59,510 nt of DNA from Neptuniibacter sp. CAU 1671 (GCF_029222905.1 NZ_JARHUE010000010.1:1-59510), one strand, 5' to 3'; shown: positions 38,622 to 46,958, numbered from the stretch's first letter. Program-made: numbers and translations. The notes: generated from the sequence alone by a model not told the origin.

Positions 38622-40010
38622 TTATTCGGCCGGAATGGTCAGTTCCGGATCAATCGCATGTAATTTCTGTTGAAAGTCGGTTCTGATCCGATTCAGGGCT
38701 GATTCGGATTCAGCTTCAAACCGCAGTACCAGAACCGGGGTTGTATTGGAGGCGCGCACCAATCCCCAGCCATCAGGATAGTCAACCCGGACCCCGTCAA
38801 TATGATTGGCAGCACCGCCGTCAAAGCTGAGCTGTTGCAGATCAGCCACAATGTCGAATTTGTTTTCTTCGGTAACCGTAATGTTCAGTTCCGGGGTGCT
38901 GATATCTTCCGGATAGGCGCTGAACAGGGCGTCGGCATCGTCTGTTCTGGCTGACAGAATCTCCAGCAGGCGTGCTGCGCTGTAGAGTGCATCATCAAAG
39001 CCGTACCAGCGTTCCTTAAAGAAGATATGGCCACTCATTTCACCGCCCAGCAGGGCGCCGCTCTGTTTGATCTTTTGTTTGATCAGCGAATGACCGGTTT
39101 TCCACATGGTGGCGGTACCGCCGGCATTACGGATAACCTCTGCCAACAGGCGCGAGCACTTCACATCAAAAATAATTTCCGCCCCCGGATTGCGGGACAG
39201 AATATCTTCGGCAAACAGCATCATCAGGCGATCAGGGTAGACAATATGGCCTTTGGCAGTGATGACGCCAACACGGTCACCGTCACCGTCAAATGCCAGA
39301 CCGAGGTCAGCACCTGTTTCGCGTACCTTGGCGATCGCATCTTGCAGGTTTTTCGGTTTGCCCGGGTCCGGGTGGTGGTTAGGGAAGTTGCCATCCACCT
39401 CACAATAAAGCGGGATTGCCTCGCAACCCAGTCGTTCAATCAGTTGGGGAGCGAGATCACCGGGAATGCCATTACCGCAGTCTACGACCACTTTCATCGG
39501 TTTGGCGAGGGTAACATCGCCCAGGATCCGTTCCAGATACTGCTGACGAATATCCAGGTGCTGCACGCTGCCGGCACCTTCGCTGTAATCCTGAGCACGA
39601 ATACGGGTTTGTAGTTTCTGAATGTCATCGCCGGAAAGAGTGTGTCCGGCCAGCATCATTTTGAAACCATTGTAGTCAGCGGGGTTGTGGCTGCCGGTGA
39701 TCATCACGCCGGAGCATTCGCTGTGCTGGTGGGCCGCATAATACAGGCCGGGTGTTGGCAGATAACCCACGTCGCACACATCGCACCCACCGTCTGTGAG
39801 ACCTTCACTGAACAGTTCTTTCAGTGCAGGGCTCGAAAGCCGGCCATCAGCACCCACGTGCACCAGATGCACGCCCTGGCTTCGGGCTTCGGCTGCAAAG
39901 GCCCGGCCAAGATGGTACACCGTGCTGTCACTGAGGGCTGTACCGACAATGCCGCGCACGTCGTAGGCACGAAAAATGGTTGGATCAAGTGTGTGGAGTG
40001 GGTAACGCAT
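38622..40010 (-). CDS. algC: Phosphomannomutase/phosphoglucomutase
   Basis: Interconverts 1- and 6-phospho-sugars for exopolysaccharide and LPS precursors. 462 residues: FRAYDVRGIVG, phosphoserine loop TGSHNPADYNG (Ser107), metal loop DGDGDR (~242-247), sugar loop GGEMSGHIFF, and C-terminal RASNTTPVLVLRFE. Size and order argB-algC-coaBC match Pseudomonas algC, although dut, often between algC and coaBC there, is absent. Confidence 0.95.
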   Translation of the reverse strand: MRYPLHTLDPTIFRAYDVRGIVGTALSDSTVYHLGRAFAAEARSQGVHLVHVGADGRLSSPALKELFSEGLTDGGCDVCDVGYLPTPGLYYAAHQHSECSGVMITGSHNPADYNGFKMMLAGHTLSGDDIQKLQTRIRAQDYSEGAGSVQHLDIRQQYLERILGDVTLAKPMKVVVDCGNGIPGDLAPQLIERLGCEAIPLYCEVDGNFPNHHPDPGKPKNLQDAIAKVRETGADLGLAFDGDGDRVGVITAKGHIVYPDRLMMLFAEDILSRNPGAEIIFDVKCSRLLAEVIRNAGGTATMWKTGHSLIKQKIKQSGALLGGEMSGHIFFKERWYGFDDALYSAARLLEILSARTDDADALFSAYPEDISTPELNITVTEENKFDIVADLQQLSFDGGAANHIDGVRVDYPDGWGLVRASNTTPVLVLRFEAESESALNRIRTDFQQKLHAIDPELTIPAE

Positions 40011-40028
40011 AAGTTTTCCTAAGGGATG

Positions 40029-41243
40029 TTAGCTGTTCAGTGCTACAGCGTTGGCGCGTTTGGCGATTTCACTGATTAAACGCACGGCCAGTTGTCGTTT
40101 ACTGGTTTGGGGTAAGCTGGTCACGCTGTCCAAGCTGACCAGAGTGACGGCATTGTCGTCACTACCAAAGCCAATGCCTTGCTGTGAAACGTCGTTGGCG
40201 ATGACCAGATCAAGATTTTTGCGTTCCAGTTTACTGCGGGCATAGTCCACAAGGTCACGGGTTTCGGCGGCAAAACCGACAGTGAAAGGCCGTTCCGAAT
40301 GGTTGGCGACGGTGGCGACAATGTCCGGATTTTTCACCAGATGCAGCTCCATGATCTCTTCCGCGCCTTTTTTGATCTTATGCTCTGCTACTGCCGTTGG
40401 GCGATAGTCAGCAACCGCAGCAGCGGCTATAAAGATGTCGCACTGCTCCAGATTGTTCAGAGCGGCTTCAAGCATCTGTTGTGCGGTTTCAACCTGGACG
40501 CACTCCACCCGGTCAGGGTAGGTCAGTGCTACCGGGCCGGTAATCAGTTTGACCCGTGCGCCAGCCTCGATAGCGGCTTCAGCCAGGGCGTAGCCCATTT
40601 TGCCGGAGCTGTGGTTAGACAGATAGCGCACCGGATCGAGCGGCTCGCGGGTAGGACCTGCAGTAATAAAAACGGTTTTGCCTGACAGACTACCGGAACT
40701 GAAACACTGACTGGCCAGTTCGGCCAGCTCCAAAGGCTCCAGCATCCGCCCGGCGCCGGTATCACCGCAGGCCTGCTCGCCGATGCCTGGACCAAACAGG
40801 CGAACGCCACGTGATTCTAAAAGCGTACGGTTATGCTGGGTGCTGCTGTCACGCCACATGGCCTGATTCATGGCCGGTGCAAGACAGATTGGCGCATCGG
40901 TTGCCAGGCAGAGTGTCGTCAGCAGGTCATCGCCCTGTCCGGTGGCCAGTCGGGCCATGAAGTCCGCGCTGGCGGGGGCGATCAGTATCAGATCAGCCCA
41001 TTTAGCCAGTTCAATATGCCCCATGCCCGCTTCTGCGGCTGTATCCAACAGGTGCAGGTGCACCGGATGGCCGGAGAGGGCCTGCAGGGTTAGCGGGGTA
41101 ATGAACTCAGTAGCGGCGGCGGTCATGACAACCCGGACATCGGCGCCGGCACCTTTTAATACACGTGTCAGTTCGGCGCTTTTATAGGCGGCAATGCCCC
41201 CTGTAATGCCAAGGATGATTCGCTTGTTAGTAAGTCTGTGCAT
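40029..41243 (-). CDS. coaBC: Bifunctional phosphopantothenoylcysteine decarboxylase/synthase
   Basis: Two steps of coenzyme A synthesis. 404 residues. Flavin-dependent decarboxylase half (GITGGIAAYKSAELTRVLK at ~13, APAMNQAMW with the active-site region) and CTP-dependent synthase half starting near residue 190 (FITAGPTREPLDPVRYLSNHSSGKMG, KIKK). Divergent from radC across 165 bp, the usual arrangement. Confidence 0.97.
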   Translation of the reverse strand: MHRLTNKRIILGITGGIAAYKSAELTRVLKGAGADVRVVMTAAATEFITPLTLQALSGHPVHLHLLDTAAEAGMGHIELAKWADLILIAPASADFMARLATGQGDDLLTTLCLATDAPICLAPAMNQAMWRDSSTQHNRTLLESRGVRLFGPGIGEQACGDTGAGRMLEPLELAELASQCFSSGSLSGKTVFITAGPTREPLDPVRYLSNHSSGKMGYALAEAAIEAGARVKLITGPVALTYPDRVECVQVETAQQMLEAALNNLEQCDIFIAAAAVADYRPTAVAEHKIKKGAEEIMELHLVKNPDIVATVANHSERPFTVGFAAETRDLVDYARSKLERKNLDLVIANDVSQQGIGFGSDDNAVTLVSLDSVTSLPQTSKRQLAVRLISEIAKRANAVALNS

Positions 41244-41408
41244 ACCTGAAAAGTACCGTGAGACATGTTCACAGTTGATTTGACGCCCGTTGAGCCTGCG
41301 TCAGGTTTGAAGTCGCTACCTTATCATTTTCGACTAGACTTGCGTAGATTGACTTACCGGGTTTTAAGAGAATTTAAACCTTTGTCGTGGTTCACAGGGA
41401 GGTGAATA

Positions 41409-42083
41409 ATGGCGATTACGGACTGGCCTGAACTGGAGCGCCCGCGGGAGAAACTGCTGCAACGTGGTCCCGATGTGTTATCGGATGCGGAGCTGCTGGC
41501 TATTTTTCTGCGCACCGGGGTGCAGGGTAAAAGTGCCGTCGATCTGGCGCGGGAGTTACTCAACACTTTTGGCGGACTAAGGGCGTTGCTCGAATGTGAT
41601 AAGTCGACCTTCTGTCAGGCTCATGGATTGGGGGAAGCAAAATATGCCCAGTTGCAGGCCGTGCTGGAGATGGCAAGGCGTCATCTTGCTGCGGCTCTGG
41701 TGCATGAAGATGTCATGGAGCATCCTGCAGCCGTTCGAAATTATCTTTCCAGCCGTCTGCGGCATCAGTCCCGTGAAGTGTTTGCCTGTCTGTTTCTGGA
41801 TAACCGGCATCGGGTGCTCCGCTACGAGGAGCTGTTTTTTGGCACCTTGACCGCGGCTGCGGTCTATCCGCGGGAGATTGCGCGGCGGGCTTTGCAGCTC
41901 AATGCAGCGGCGGTGATCCTGGCTCATAATCACCCCTCTGGTGTGGCTGAGCCCAGTCTTGCTGACCAGCAGATCACCCGACAGATAAAAGACGCTTTAG
42001 GACTGCTTGAGGTGAGGTTGCTCGATCATATGGTCATCGGAGAGGGTGAGGCGGTCTCTCTGGCTGAGCGCGGAATGTTATAA
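41409..42083 (+). CDS. radC: RadC/DUF2466 JAB-domain protein
   Basis: 224 residues. N-terminal helix-hairpin-helix part ([28 protein letters not shown]) and C-terminal MPN/JAB metallo-domain with HNHPSG and the downstream Asp ([18 protein letters not shown]). Named after a repair locus but its role is unsettled. Always close to coaBC and rpmB. Confidence 0.95.
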   Translation: MAITDWPELERPREKLLQRGPDVLSDAELLAIFLRTGVQGKSAVDLARELLNTFGGLRALLECDKSTFCQAHGLGEAKYAQLQAVLEMARRHLAAALVHEDVMEHPAAVRNYLSSRLRHQSREVFACLFLDNRHRVLRYEELFFGTLTAAAVYPREIARRALQLNAAAVILAHNHPSGVAEPSLADQQITRQIKDALGLLEVRLLDHMVIGEGEAVSLAERGML

Positions 42084-42087
42084 AGTG

Positions 42088-42115
42088 TTGGCAAAATGCT
42101 CAATTACTGTATAAT
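42088..42115 (+). promoter_or_regulatory. Sigma-70 promoter of rpmB-rpmG
   Basis: TTGGCA (42088-42093), 16-bp spacer, perfect TATAAT (42110-42115), followed by a ~160-nt leader before rpmB. Confidence 0.8.
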
Positions 42116-42181
42116 TCGCCTCCTTCTATCCACACTCGGGTACGGTAATTCTGTCTAGTTACGGGACGCTCCGCCTGAGAT

Positions 42182-42226
42182 GTGACTGCCAGTCCGGAGA
42201 GTGCGGACGCTGTTGGCCATAGTCAC
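42182..42226 (+). promoter_or_regulatory. Structured leader hairpin upstream of rpmB
   Basis: Nested complementary arms: GTGACT/AGTCAC, GCCA/TGGC and GTCCG/CGGAC form a long stem with small bulges in the rpmB 5' leader. No T run follows, so it is not a terminator; it could be an autoregulatory site for L28 or a processing signal. Confidence 0.45.
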
Positions 42227-42280
42227 GTCGATAAATATCCTGGGTAGAAACGTAACTTCAACACTGTTTAAGGTATTACC

Positions 42281-42517
42281 ATGTCTCGAGTATGTATGGT
42301 AACTGGCAAAGGCCCGGTTACAGGAAACAACGTTTCCCACTCACAGCGTAAAACGCGTCGTCGTTTTCTGCCAAACCTGCACTGGCACCGTTTCTGGGTA
42401 GAAAGCGAGCAGAAATTTGTTCGTCTGCGTGTATCTTCTAAAGGTATGCGTATCATCGATAAAAAAGGTATCGACACAGTCCTGGCTGACGTTCGTGCCG
42501 CTGGCATCAAGGTATAA
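42281..42517 (+). CDS. rpmB: 50S ribosomal protein L28
   Basis: 78 residues, the usual bL28 size: [21 protein letters not shown] and [15 protein letters not shown] are near identical to the enterobacterial protein. Cys5 remains but the second pair of a zinc-ribbon form does not, as in other gammaproteobacteria. Cotranscribed with rpmG (11 nt gap). Confidence 0.98.
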   Translation: MSRVCMVTGKGPVTGNNVSHSQRKTRRRFLPNLHWHRFWVESEQKFVRLRVSSKGMRIIDKKGIDTVLADVRAAGIKV

Positions 42518-42528
42518 GGAGCGCAGTC

Positions 42529-42696
42529 ATGGCTAAAGGCATTCGCGATAAGATCAAGCTGGTTTCTTCTGCTGGTACAGGTCATTTCTACACCACTGAC
42601 AAGAACAAGCGTAACACGCCAGACAAACTGGAATTCAAAAAGTATGATCCAGTTGTTCGTAAGCACGTGATGTACAAAGAAGCAAAAATCAAATAA
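42529..42696 (+). CDS. rpmG: 50S ribosomal protein L33
   Basis: 55 residues beginning [20 protein letters not shown] and ending [11 protein letters not shown]. It is the zinc-free (C-minus) form with no CxxC motifs. Preceded by TAAGGAG and followed by a terminator. Confidence 0.97.
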   Translation: MAKGIRDKIKLVSSAGTGHFYTTDKNKRNTPDKLEFKKYDPVVRKHVMYKEAKIK

Positions 42697-42710
42697 TTGC
42701 TTCTGTTGAA

Positions 42711-42739
42711 AAAAACCCGGCAATGCCGGGTTTTTTTTT
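42711..42739 (+). terminator. Terminator of rpmB-rpmG
   Basis: AAAACCCGGC / GCCGGGTTTT with AAT loop and nine T. Confidence 0.94.
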
Positions 42740-42802
42740 GCATTGGGTGCCCTGCCGGCAGTGCAGTGGTATGCTGATCAATTGCACAGTTGTTTAAGTG
42801 TC

Positions 42803-43615
42803 ATGCCAGAATTACCTGAAGTTGAAACCAGTTGCCGGGGGATACGCCCTCATCTTGACGGACAGGTCATCAGTCATCTGAAGGTGCGCCAGCGTAGGTT
42901 ACGCTGGCCGGTACCTGAATTGTTGAATGAAGTGTTGCCGGGCAACCGAATCGTCTCTGTATCACGCCGCGGCAAATACATATTGCTGAGAGTACAGGGC
43001 GGTGAAGTCATGATTCATCTGGGTATGTCGGGCTGTGTGCGTGTCCTGCCCGAAGCGACACCTGCCGGTAAACATGACCATGTCGATCTGGTTCTTGCAA
43101 ACGGTCAGATGTTGCGTCTGACTGACCCTCGTCGATTCGGCTCCGTTTTATGGCAGCCTGAAGGTGAAATTCACGCGTTGCTGGCGGATCTTGGCCCTGA
43201 ACCTTTGTCTGGCGACTTTAATGCGGATTATCTGAAACAGCGTTGTGAAGGTCGTAAGACGGCTATCAAACAGTTGATTATGGATAGCAAGGTCGTGGTT
43301 GGTGTTGGAAATATTTACGCCAATGAAGCTTTGTTTCTGGCAGGGATCAGTCCGAAGCGTCCGGCTGGCAATATTTCAGGCCGACGTCTTGATGTCCTGA
43401 CCGAATCCATCAAGCAGGTATTGCAGGCGGCGATAGAGCAGGGTGGTACCACCTTGCGTGATTTTAGTGGTTCAGATGGTAAGCCCGGTTATTTTAAGCA
43501 GAAGCTGAATGTGTACGGTCGCGGTGGTAAGCCCTGTGTGCGCTGTATGGAACCTTTGGTAGAGATCAGACTGGGGCAGCGGTCAACGGTATTTTGTCGT
43601 TATTGTCAGCGTTAA
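42803..43615 (+). CDS. mutM: Formamidopyrimidine-DNA glycosylase
   Basis: Base-excision enzyme for 8-oxoguanine. Starts at ATG 42803, since catalytic Pro must follow the Met (MPELPEVE); 270 residues. Contains SRRGKYILL (Lys near 57), [21 protein letters not shown], and a C-terminal zinc finger with CVRC and CRYC. Longer frames upstream would bury the catalytic proline and are wrong. Confidence 0.97.
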   Translation: MPELPEVETSCRGIRPHLDGQVISHLKVRQRRLRWPVPELLNEVLPGNRIVSVSRRGKYILLRVQGGEVMIHLGMSGCVRVLPEATPAGKHDHVDLVLANGQMLRLTDPRRFGSVLWQPEGEIHALLADLGPEPLSGDFNADYLKQRCEGRKTAIKQLIMDSKVVVGVGNIYANEALFLAGISPKRPAGNISGRRLDVLTESIKQVLQAAIEQGGTTLRDFSGSDGKPGYFKQKLNVYGRGGKPCVRCMEPLVEIRLGQRSTVFCRYCQR

Positions 43616-43630
43616 GGTAGAGGTAGAAGT

Positions 43631-44548
43631 ATGGATGTACAGATCAGGCACCCCGTTATCTCCCACGAACACCTGCCTTCGCGAATGCGTCTGCGTCAGA
43701 AACTGAAGCTTGATCCCTATCTGGAACAACGTCAGGCCTTTAATGTTGGTGCCTCCGGGGTTCATTGTGAATTGTACGAATATGATCCTCAGGCACCGGT
43801 GGTACTCTTTTTGCCGGGTATTGGTACCTATTCCGAGCTTTATGCCGAGTTGTTATACAAGCTTTCCCGCGAGGGCTTTAATGTTGTTGCAATTGATCCG
43901 CCCGGGCATGGTTACAGTGCGGGTGATCGTGGTCATTATGTAGTTGAACAGATGAGCCACGCTGTCAGTGCAGTATTGGACGTCTTGCAACAGCGGTATG
44001 CGGGTCCTGTCATGGTTTACGGCTATTCCATTGGTGCGTTGCTGGCGCTGGCGCTGGCTGAAAGAGATAGCCGGGTGAAAGGTGTGTTATGCCATACATT
44101 ATTGCTGCCAGATCGCGCGCCGGACATGATGCATCGTATTGGCTGGAACTGGTTGTGGGGCTCTTCCTTTTGGTTTCCGACCTACAAGGTGCCATTGAAA
44201 GCATTTCTGGATTTTGAGCGGTTGCTCGGAAACCATCCGGCGGTTGAAGAGCTGCTCAATGATCCGCTGATGATCTATGATTACCCCTTGGAAACCCTTT
44301 CAAGTATCTTCAACTACCGCTGTAAAATCGCACGGCAGGTGATGCCGTTTGATCTGATGGTGATGCACGGCGACCGTGATGAAGTGTTGCCGATCTCTTA
44401 TACCCGTTCATTGCAGCAATTTTGTGAGCATCCTGTCGGTCTGATCGAATTGAAACGCCAGGGGCATATTACCCCCTGGCTATGGCCCGCCCGGGTTGTA
44501 GGTCAGGCAGCCGAATGGCTGCATCAGGTAGCCGATAAACATCAATAA
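43631..44548 (+). CDS. Alpha/beta hydrolase (monoacylglycerol lipase-like)
   Basis: 305 residues, cytoplasmic. FLPGIGTYSELYAELLYKLS, AIDPPGHGYS, nucleophile elbow GYSIGA (Ser near 137), Asp in HGDRDEVLP and His in RQGHITPW form a full triad. Substrate unknown; the fold and length resemble lysophospholipase/monoacylglycerol lipase types. 15 nt after mutM. Confidence 0.82.
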   Translation: MDVQIRHPVISHEHLPSRMRLRQKLKLDPYLEQRQAFNVGASGVHCELYEYDPQAPVVLFLPGIGTYSELYAELLYKLSREGFNVVAIDPPGHGYSAGDRGHYVVEQMSHAVSAVLDVLQQRYAGPVMVYGYSIGALLALALAERDSRVKGVLCHTLLLPDRAPDMMHRIGWNWLWGSSFWFPTYKVPLKAFLDFERLLGNHPAVEELLNDPLMIYDYPLETLSSIFNYRCKIARQVMPFDLMVMHGDRDEVLPISYTRSLQQFCEHPVGLIELKRQGHITPWLWPARVVGQAAEWLHQVADKHQ

Positions 44549-44549
44549 G

Positions 44550-44589
44550 TTGTCATCCAATCGTCATAGTGATATCACGCCGATGTCAT
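44550..44589 (+). promoter_or_regulatory. Candidate Pho-box array
   Basis: TTGTCAT CCAA TCGTCAT at 44550-44567 follows the 7-4-7 layout of the PhoB box (CTGTCAT, 4 nt, CTGTCAT). GTCAT occurs at 44552, 44563 and 44585, all in an 11-bp register, with a weaker ATCAC at 44574. A possible -10 (CTATAC) lies at 44611-44616. Confidence 0.5.
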
Positions 44590-44638
44590 CATAGCGCTTC
44601 AGCATCAGAGCTATACGCGAATAAGCGGAGCCTGATGG

Positions 44639-45169
44639 ATGAACAGCCTGCAAAAACTCTCTGATCTGGATACTCTGGCGTTTAGCTGGTGCCTCCAACT
44701 ACCTAAAGCCAAGCAGATGGCGCGTGTCAGTCGTCAGATCTCCCGTCTGGGAGATGGGTTTCTGTACCTCGCTGTCGGTATTCTGCTGGCGTTATTTGAA
44801 GCTGAAGATGGTGCGGATTTTTTAAAAGCCGGTTTGCTGGCATTTCTGCTGGAACTACCGCTTTACCTGCTGCTGAAACGCACAATTCGTCGTGATCGTC
44901 CGTTTGTGGTTTTAGAGGCTCACCAGGCCTTTATTCAACCTGCTGATCGTTTCAGTTTTCCCTCTGGTCATGCCTCGGCTGCCTTTGTCTTTGTCACGGT
45001 TCTGGCGTGTTTTTATCCCTCTTTGCTGATTGTCGGTTATCTGTTTGCTGTGCTGATTGGCGCTGCACGTATCATGCTAGGCGTTCACTATCCGGCAGAT
45101 ATTCTGGCAGGCGCCCTCCTGGGAACGAGCTGCGCAGCACTGGTGCTGAATCTGGGCGGGTATATCTAA
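44639..45169 (+). CDS. PAP2-family membrane phosphatase
   Basis: 176 residues with about five membrane helices. Three-part phosphatase signature: KRTIRRDRP (~81-89), PSGH (~112-115), and ARIMLGVHYPADI (~140-152). Removes phosphate from a lipid such as phosphatidate, diacylglycerol pyrophosphate or undecaprenyl pyrophosphate. Coupled to the glycosyltransferase gene 4 nt downstream, so a diacylglycerol-forming or lipid-linked role is plausible. Confidence 0.9.
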   Translation: MNSLQKLSDLDTLAFSWCLQLPKAKQMARVSRQISRLGDGFLYLAVGILLALFEAEDGADFLKAGLLAFLLELPLYLLLKRTIRRDRPFVVLEAHQAFIQPADRFSFPSGHASAAFVFVTVLACFYPSLLIVGYLFAVLIGAARIMLGVHYPADILAGALLGTSCAALVLNLGGYI

Positions 45170-45172
45170 TCG

Positions 45173-46249
45173 ATGAAAATCCTCTATGGTGTTCAGGCGA
45201 CAGGTAATGGGCATATTACGCGGGCCAGAGTGATGGCGCCTGCGCTGGCTGAGAGAGGCGCTGAAGTTGATTTTCTGTTCAGTGGTCGGGCGCCGGACCA
45301 GCTTTTCAACATGGAGCCTTTTGGTGATTATCAATGCCGAAGCGGGCTGACCTTCAGTATGTCAAAAGGCAAGGTCAACCTCTGGCAAACGTTGGTTGGT
45401 AATCAGTACAGGCAACTTATCCGTGATATCAGAGCTCTGGACGTCAGCAATTATGATCTGGTGATCAGTGATTTTGAACCAGTGACGGCCTGGGCGGCAC
45501 GTAACCAAGGTGCTCCATCGGTGGGGATCGCGCATCAGTATGCTTTTTTGAATGCGTTGCCTGATGGCGCCAAGTGGCGGGTACTTAAACCTCAGGTGAA
45601 GCTGTTTGCGCCAGTTCAGCAGGCCATTGGTCTGCATTGGGATTCGTTTGGTGGGCATTGTCTGCCCCCCTTGATACAGCCGCCATTGTTCACCCCCACG
45701 CAGGTAACAGAGAAGTATGTTGTGTATCTGCCGCATGATGACCTTGCTGAATTAAGGCAGGCTCTGCAGTCATATGGTGACCAACAATTCTATATCTATT
45801 GCGGGGTTACAGAACGAAGTGAGGTTGGCAACATCGTATTGTGCCCATTTTCTCGTGAAGGGTTTCAGCGTGATCTGGCCAGTTGTGCGGGCGTGATCTG
45901 CAATGCGGGGTTTGGGTTGCTAAGCGAGGCGATGCAATACGGTAAAAAAATCCTCTGCCTGCCACAGCAGGGGCAGCCTGAGCAGATTTCAAATGCACGG
46001 ATACTGGCTCAGCTGGAAAGGGGCACCGTTGTGAAAAATCTGCGGGCACCTGAAGTGAAAACCTGGTTTGACCAAAGTGCGCCGATGGCTACTCCGTGGC
46101 CTGATGTTGGGGGGATGCTGGCTGACTGGCTGGTTTCAGGCCGGCAGCTCTCACTGCCTGAGTTGGGCGAGCGTCTCTGGGCGTCTGTTTCGAATAACCA
46201 GGTGAGTTCAGTCAACAATCATCATTCGGGAATGATTGAACGAACCTGA
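45173..46249 (+). CDS. Glycosyltransferase, MJ1255/VC2487 family
   Basis: 358 residues of GT-B type. Opens MKILYGVQATGNGHITRARVMAPAL, and the donor site CNAGFGLLSEAMQYGKKILCLPQQGQPEQ is near residues 241-269. This matches the MJ1255/VC2487 family related to MurG-like and UDP-sugar transferases. Acceptor unknown. With a lipid phosphatase and Pho-like boxes upstream, a phosphate-starvation glycolipid pathway is a testable idea, but not proven. Confidence 0.85.
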   Translation: MKILYGVQATGNGHITRARVMAPALAERGAEVDFLFSGRAPDQLFNMEPFGDYQCRSGLTFSMSKGKVNLWQTLVGNQYRQLIRDIRALDVSNYDLVISDFEPVTAWAARNQGAPSVGIAHQYAFLNALPDGAKWRVLKPQVKLFAPVQQAIGLHWDSFGGHCLPPLIQPPLFTPTQVTEKYVVYLPHDDLAELRQALQSYGDQQFYIYCGVTERSEVGNIVLCPFSREGFQRDLASCAGVICNAGFGLLSEAMQYGKKILCLPQQGQPEQISNARILAQLERGTVVKNLRAPEVKTWFDQSAPMATPWPDVGGMLADWLVSGRQLSLPELGERLWASVSNNQVSSVNNHHSGMIERT

Positions 46250-46252
46250 AAT

Positions 46253-46396
46253 TAAAAAGGGCAGCTCATCCTCTGAGCTGCCCTTTATTTGGTATCCATT
46301 CTTCCATACGGCTGTAATGCCATCCCTGCGCTTCCTGCATTCCTGTGCCGCTTGCCTGCCGTCCTTAAAACCAATCCGTGATTAGGAGATCCACTG
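46253..46396 (-). ncRNA. Rsm/Csr-family small RNA, copy 1
   Basis: Predicted ~144-nt transcript from a start near 46396 (a -10 CATACT at 46403-46408) to a terminator hairpin AAAGGGCAGCTCA / TGAGCTGCCCTTT (46256-46286) plus T run. It holds nine GGA motifs (about two expected by chance), including GCAGGGATGG, ACAGGAATG and AGAGGATG in the terminator loop. Length, GGA density and no reading frame match RsmX/Y/Z and CsrB sponges that sequester CsrA/RsmA. The hairpin also follows the rightward glycosyltransferase gene and can serve as its terminator. Confidence 0.78.
46255..46290. terminator. Bidirectional terminator: glycosyltransferase gene and small RNA 1
   Basis: 13-bp perfect stem with loop TCCTC and flanking A and T runs; serves both strands. 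Confidence 0.9.
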
Positions 46397-46430
46397 TTAC
46401 TAAGTATGGTGATGGTTGGTAAAAGCGATA

Positions 46431-46445
46431 TAGGAAAAGTTCTTA
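46431..46445 (-). promoter_or_regulatory. GacA/LetA-like box of small RNA 1
   Basis: TAGGAAAAGTTCTTA, centred about 42 nt upstream of the predicted start. Same box as at 46675-46689 and 46944-46958; similar to the Legionella LetA consensus TNAGAAATTTCTNA. Confidence 0.6.
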
Positions 46446-46495
46446 ATTTTGGTTGGCCGGGTGAGGTATTCGGGGAAACCGAATGTGTTGGGGCA

Positions 46496-46640
46496 AAAAT
46501 AAAAGGGGCGCTTCAGTCCTTGAAGCGCCCCTTGGCTGGTATCCATTTTTCCATGCGACGGTGTTCGTCCTTGTGCTTCCTGCTGTCCTTTGTCGCTGTC
46601 GTGCCGTCCTTGTATTCATTCCGTGAACAGGAGATCCACC
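46496..46640 (-). ncRNA. Rsm/Csr-family small RNA, copy 2
   Basis: About 145 nt, from ~46640 (-10 CATAAT at 46647-46652) to a terminator AAGGGGCGCTTCA / TGAAGCGCCCCTT (46503-46533) with T run. Nine GGA motifs, including GTGGATCTCCTG at the 5' end, several CAAGGAC repeats and AGGAC in the terminator loop. It aligns along its whole length with copy 1. Nothing in it codes for protein. Confidence 0.82.
46503..46533 (-). terminator. Terminator of small RNA 2
   Basis: 13-bp perfect stem, 5-nt loop GTCCT (AGGAC on the RNA strand), followed on the minus strand by TTTTATTTTT. Confidence 0.92.
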
Positions 46641-46674
46641 TGATCCATTATGGGAGTTTGCTAAGTAATTGGTA

Positions 46675-46689
46675 TAAGAAAACTTCTTA
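46675..46689 (-). promoter_or_regulatory. GacA/LetA-like box of small RNA 2
   Basis: TAAGAAAACTTCTTA: inverted repeat TAAGAA...TTCTTA, centred about 42 nt upstream of the predicted start, the same offset as copy 1. Confidence 0.65.
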
Positions 46690-46770
46690 ATTTTAAGTGT
46701 GTTTATCTTAGATGGCTGATCTTAAGCGGGAAAATGCCGAGCATCAGACCGTTGTGCGGTAGGCCTAAAA

Positions 46771-46908
46771 TAAAAAAAGGCGCTCCAATATATGAAGCGC
46801 CTGATATGCTGGCTTCCATCATCCCTGCGGCAATGATTCATCCCTGTGAATCCGTTTTCCTTTGCCGCTTTATAAGCCTTTGAATTCATCCATGAATGCA
46901 TGATCCAT
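46771..46908 (-). ncRNA. Rsm/Csr-family small RNA, copy 3
   Basis: About 138 nt, from ~46908 (-10 CATCAT at 46915-46920) to terminator AGGCGCT...AGCGCCT with seven T (46772-46802). Eight GGA motifs. Two lie in ideal CsrA stem-loops: GATTCA-CAGGGA-TGAATC, and ATTCATGGATGAAT. More diverged than copies 1 and 2 but with the same box, -10 position and terminator. Confidence 0.78.
46772..46802 (-). terminator. Terminator of small RNA 3
   Basis: GC-rich stem AGGCGCT / AGCGCCT (extended by G-U pairs) and seven T on the minus strand. Confidence 0.88.
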
Positions 46909-46943
46909 AAAGCTATGATGCTTTTTATTAGCTGTTTTTGGTA

Positions 46944-46958
46944 TAAGAAAATTTCCTA
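46944..46958 (-). promoter_or_regulatory. GacA/LetA-like box of small RNA 3
   Basis: TAAGAAAATTTCCTA, one mismatch from perfect symmetry, about 42 nt upstream of the predicted start. Confidence 0.6.

Noticed and set aside
46253-46958. CRISPR array or REP-type repeats as an explanation for the tandem units
   Set aside because: The units are ~250 bp, diverged, with one terminator and one promoter-like box each; there are no short identical repeats separated by unique spacers.
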